The position numbers were made by a program, and so were the translations under genes. This document shows positions 12,574 to 12,626 of a DNA stretch of 12,626 nucleotides, piece after piece. How positions within the stretch are numbered: the stretch's first letter is position 1; every line of letters starts with the position of its first letter. This DNA is from an uncultured Bacillota bacterium (GTDB taxonomy: Bacteria; Bacillota; Clostridia; Peptostreptococcales; Anaerovoracaceae). Below the pieces are notes generated by a model. It was not told where the DNA came from and did not search any database. It saw only the letters and a list, made by a program, of their open reading frames with translations. Location of the stretch: the NCBI GenBank assembly GCA_958448635.1, contig CAUDEQ010000057.1:1-12626 (forward strand), written 5' to 3'.

Positions 12574-12626
12574 ATCGAGTAGGAGGCGGTGACTAACCGC
12601 CGTCCTCTCACACCACCGTACGTACG
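12574..12626 (-). mobile_element. 3' end of a group II intron (domains V-VI), continuing past the right edge
   Basis: On the minus strand the last 53 bases start in CGTACGTACGGTGGTGTGAG, the 3' half of a domain V hairpin as found in bacterial group II introns. A short GC-rich hairpin GGCGGT-TAGTC-ACCGCC then fits domain VI, followed by CCTACTCGAT, a common bacterial intron 3' end with the branch-point A. The 3' splice site would be at 12574. The rest, including the reverse transcriptase, would lie beyond 12626. The insertion is about 70 bp past the stop of the M23 gene and in the opposite direction, so it does not interrupt that gene. Confidence 0.75.

Overview
The window looks like chromosome of a low-to-moderate GC, spore-forming Clostridia-type Firmicute. 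The evidence is AGGAGG-type ribosome binding sites, strong TTGACA/TATTAT promoters, T-tailed intrinsic terminators, a SpoIIQ-like M23 protein, YdbC-type PC4 proteins and a sigma-54 activator of the kind common in amino-acid-fermenting clostridia. I cannot name the species from this stretch. Nearly everything is on the minus strand; only the M23 gene at the right end is on the plus strand.

Left part (1-3036), clearly more AT-rich: a PrpR-like sigma-54-dependent activator (270-2270) with its own promoter and terminator. It is followed on the same strand by a near-consensus -24/-12 (sigma-54) promoter at 121-136 that fires towards the left edge. The gene it should drive is cut short or lies outside the window. 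Upstream of the activator are two decayed gene remnants (about 2331-2625 and 2716-2904).

Middle-left part (3037-5056): a degenerating array built from one cassette, [aminotransferase 3' end - terminator - promoter - conserved leader - PC4/YdbC gene]. The intact parent-like cassette lies about 6 kb away at 9859-11719. Here there is one copy with a 5'-truncated aminotransferase and a complete ydbC-like gene (4050-5012), one with only the last 14 aminotransferase codons and a 47-codon ydbC stub (3586-3956), and one divergent ydbC-like gene (3037-3387).

Repeat-rich spacer (5057-5829): no convincing gene. It holds a 198-bp segment bounded by 15-bp perfect inverted repeats, six copies of a GTTGGCTGA-like motif in both orientations, and about five tandem copies of a 35-36 bp repeat.

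Metabolic block (5830-9589, minus): a TGS/ThrRS-like N-terminus fused to a uridine-kinase-type kinase, then a PfkB-family sugar or nucleoside kinase 63 bp downstream, then, after a 421-bp repeat-bearing gap, a LUD-domain protein. The first two probably form an operon served by an extended -10 promoter.

Right part (9859-12626): the intact PC4/YdbC gene and the complete class I/II aminotransferase, each with its own promoter and terminator, then the divergent membrane-anchored M23 protein. At the right edge is the 3' end (domains V/VI) of a group II intron on the minus strand.

The most unusual content is the multi-copy PC4/YdbC-aminotransferase cassette, with an element conserved at the start of the ydbC transcript, together with the inverted and tandem repeat cluster beside the decayed copies.
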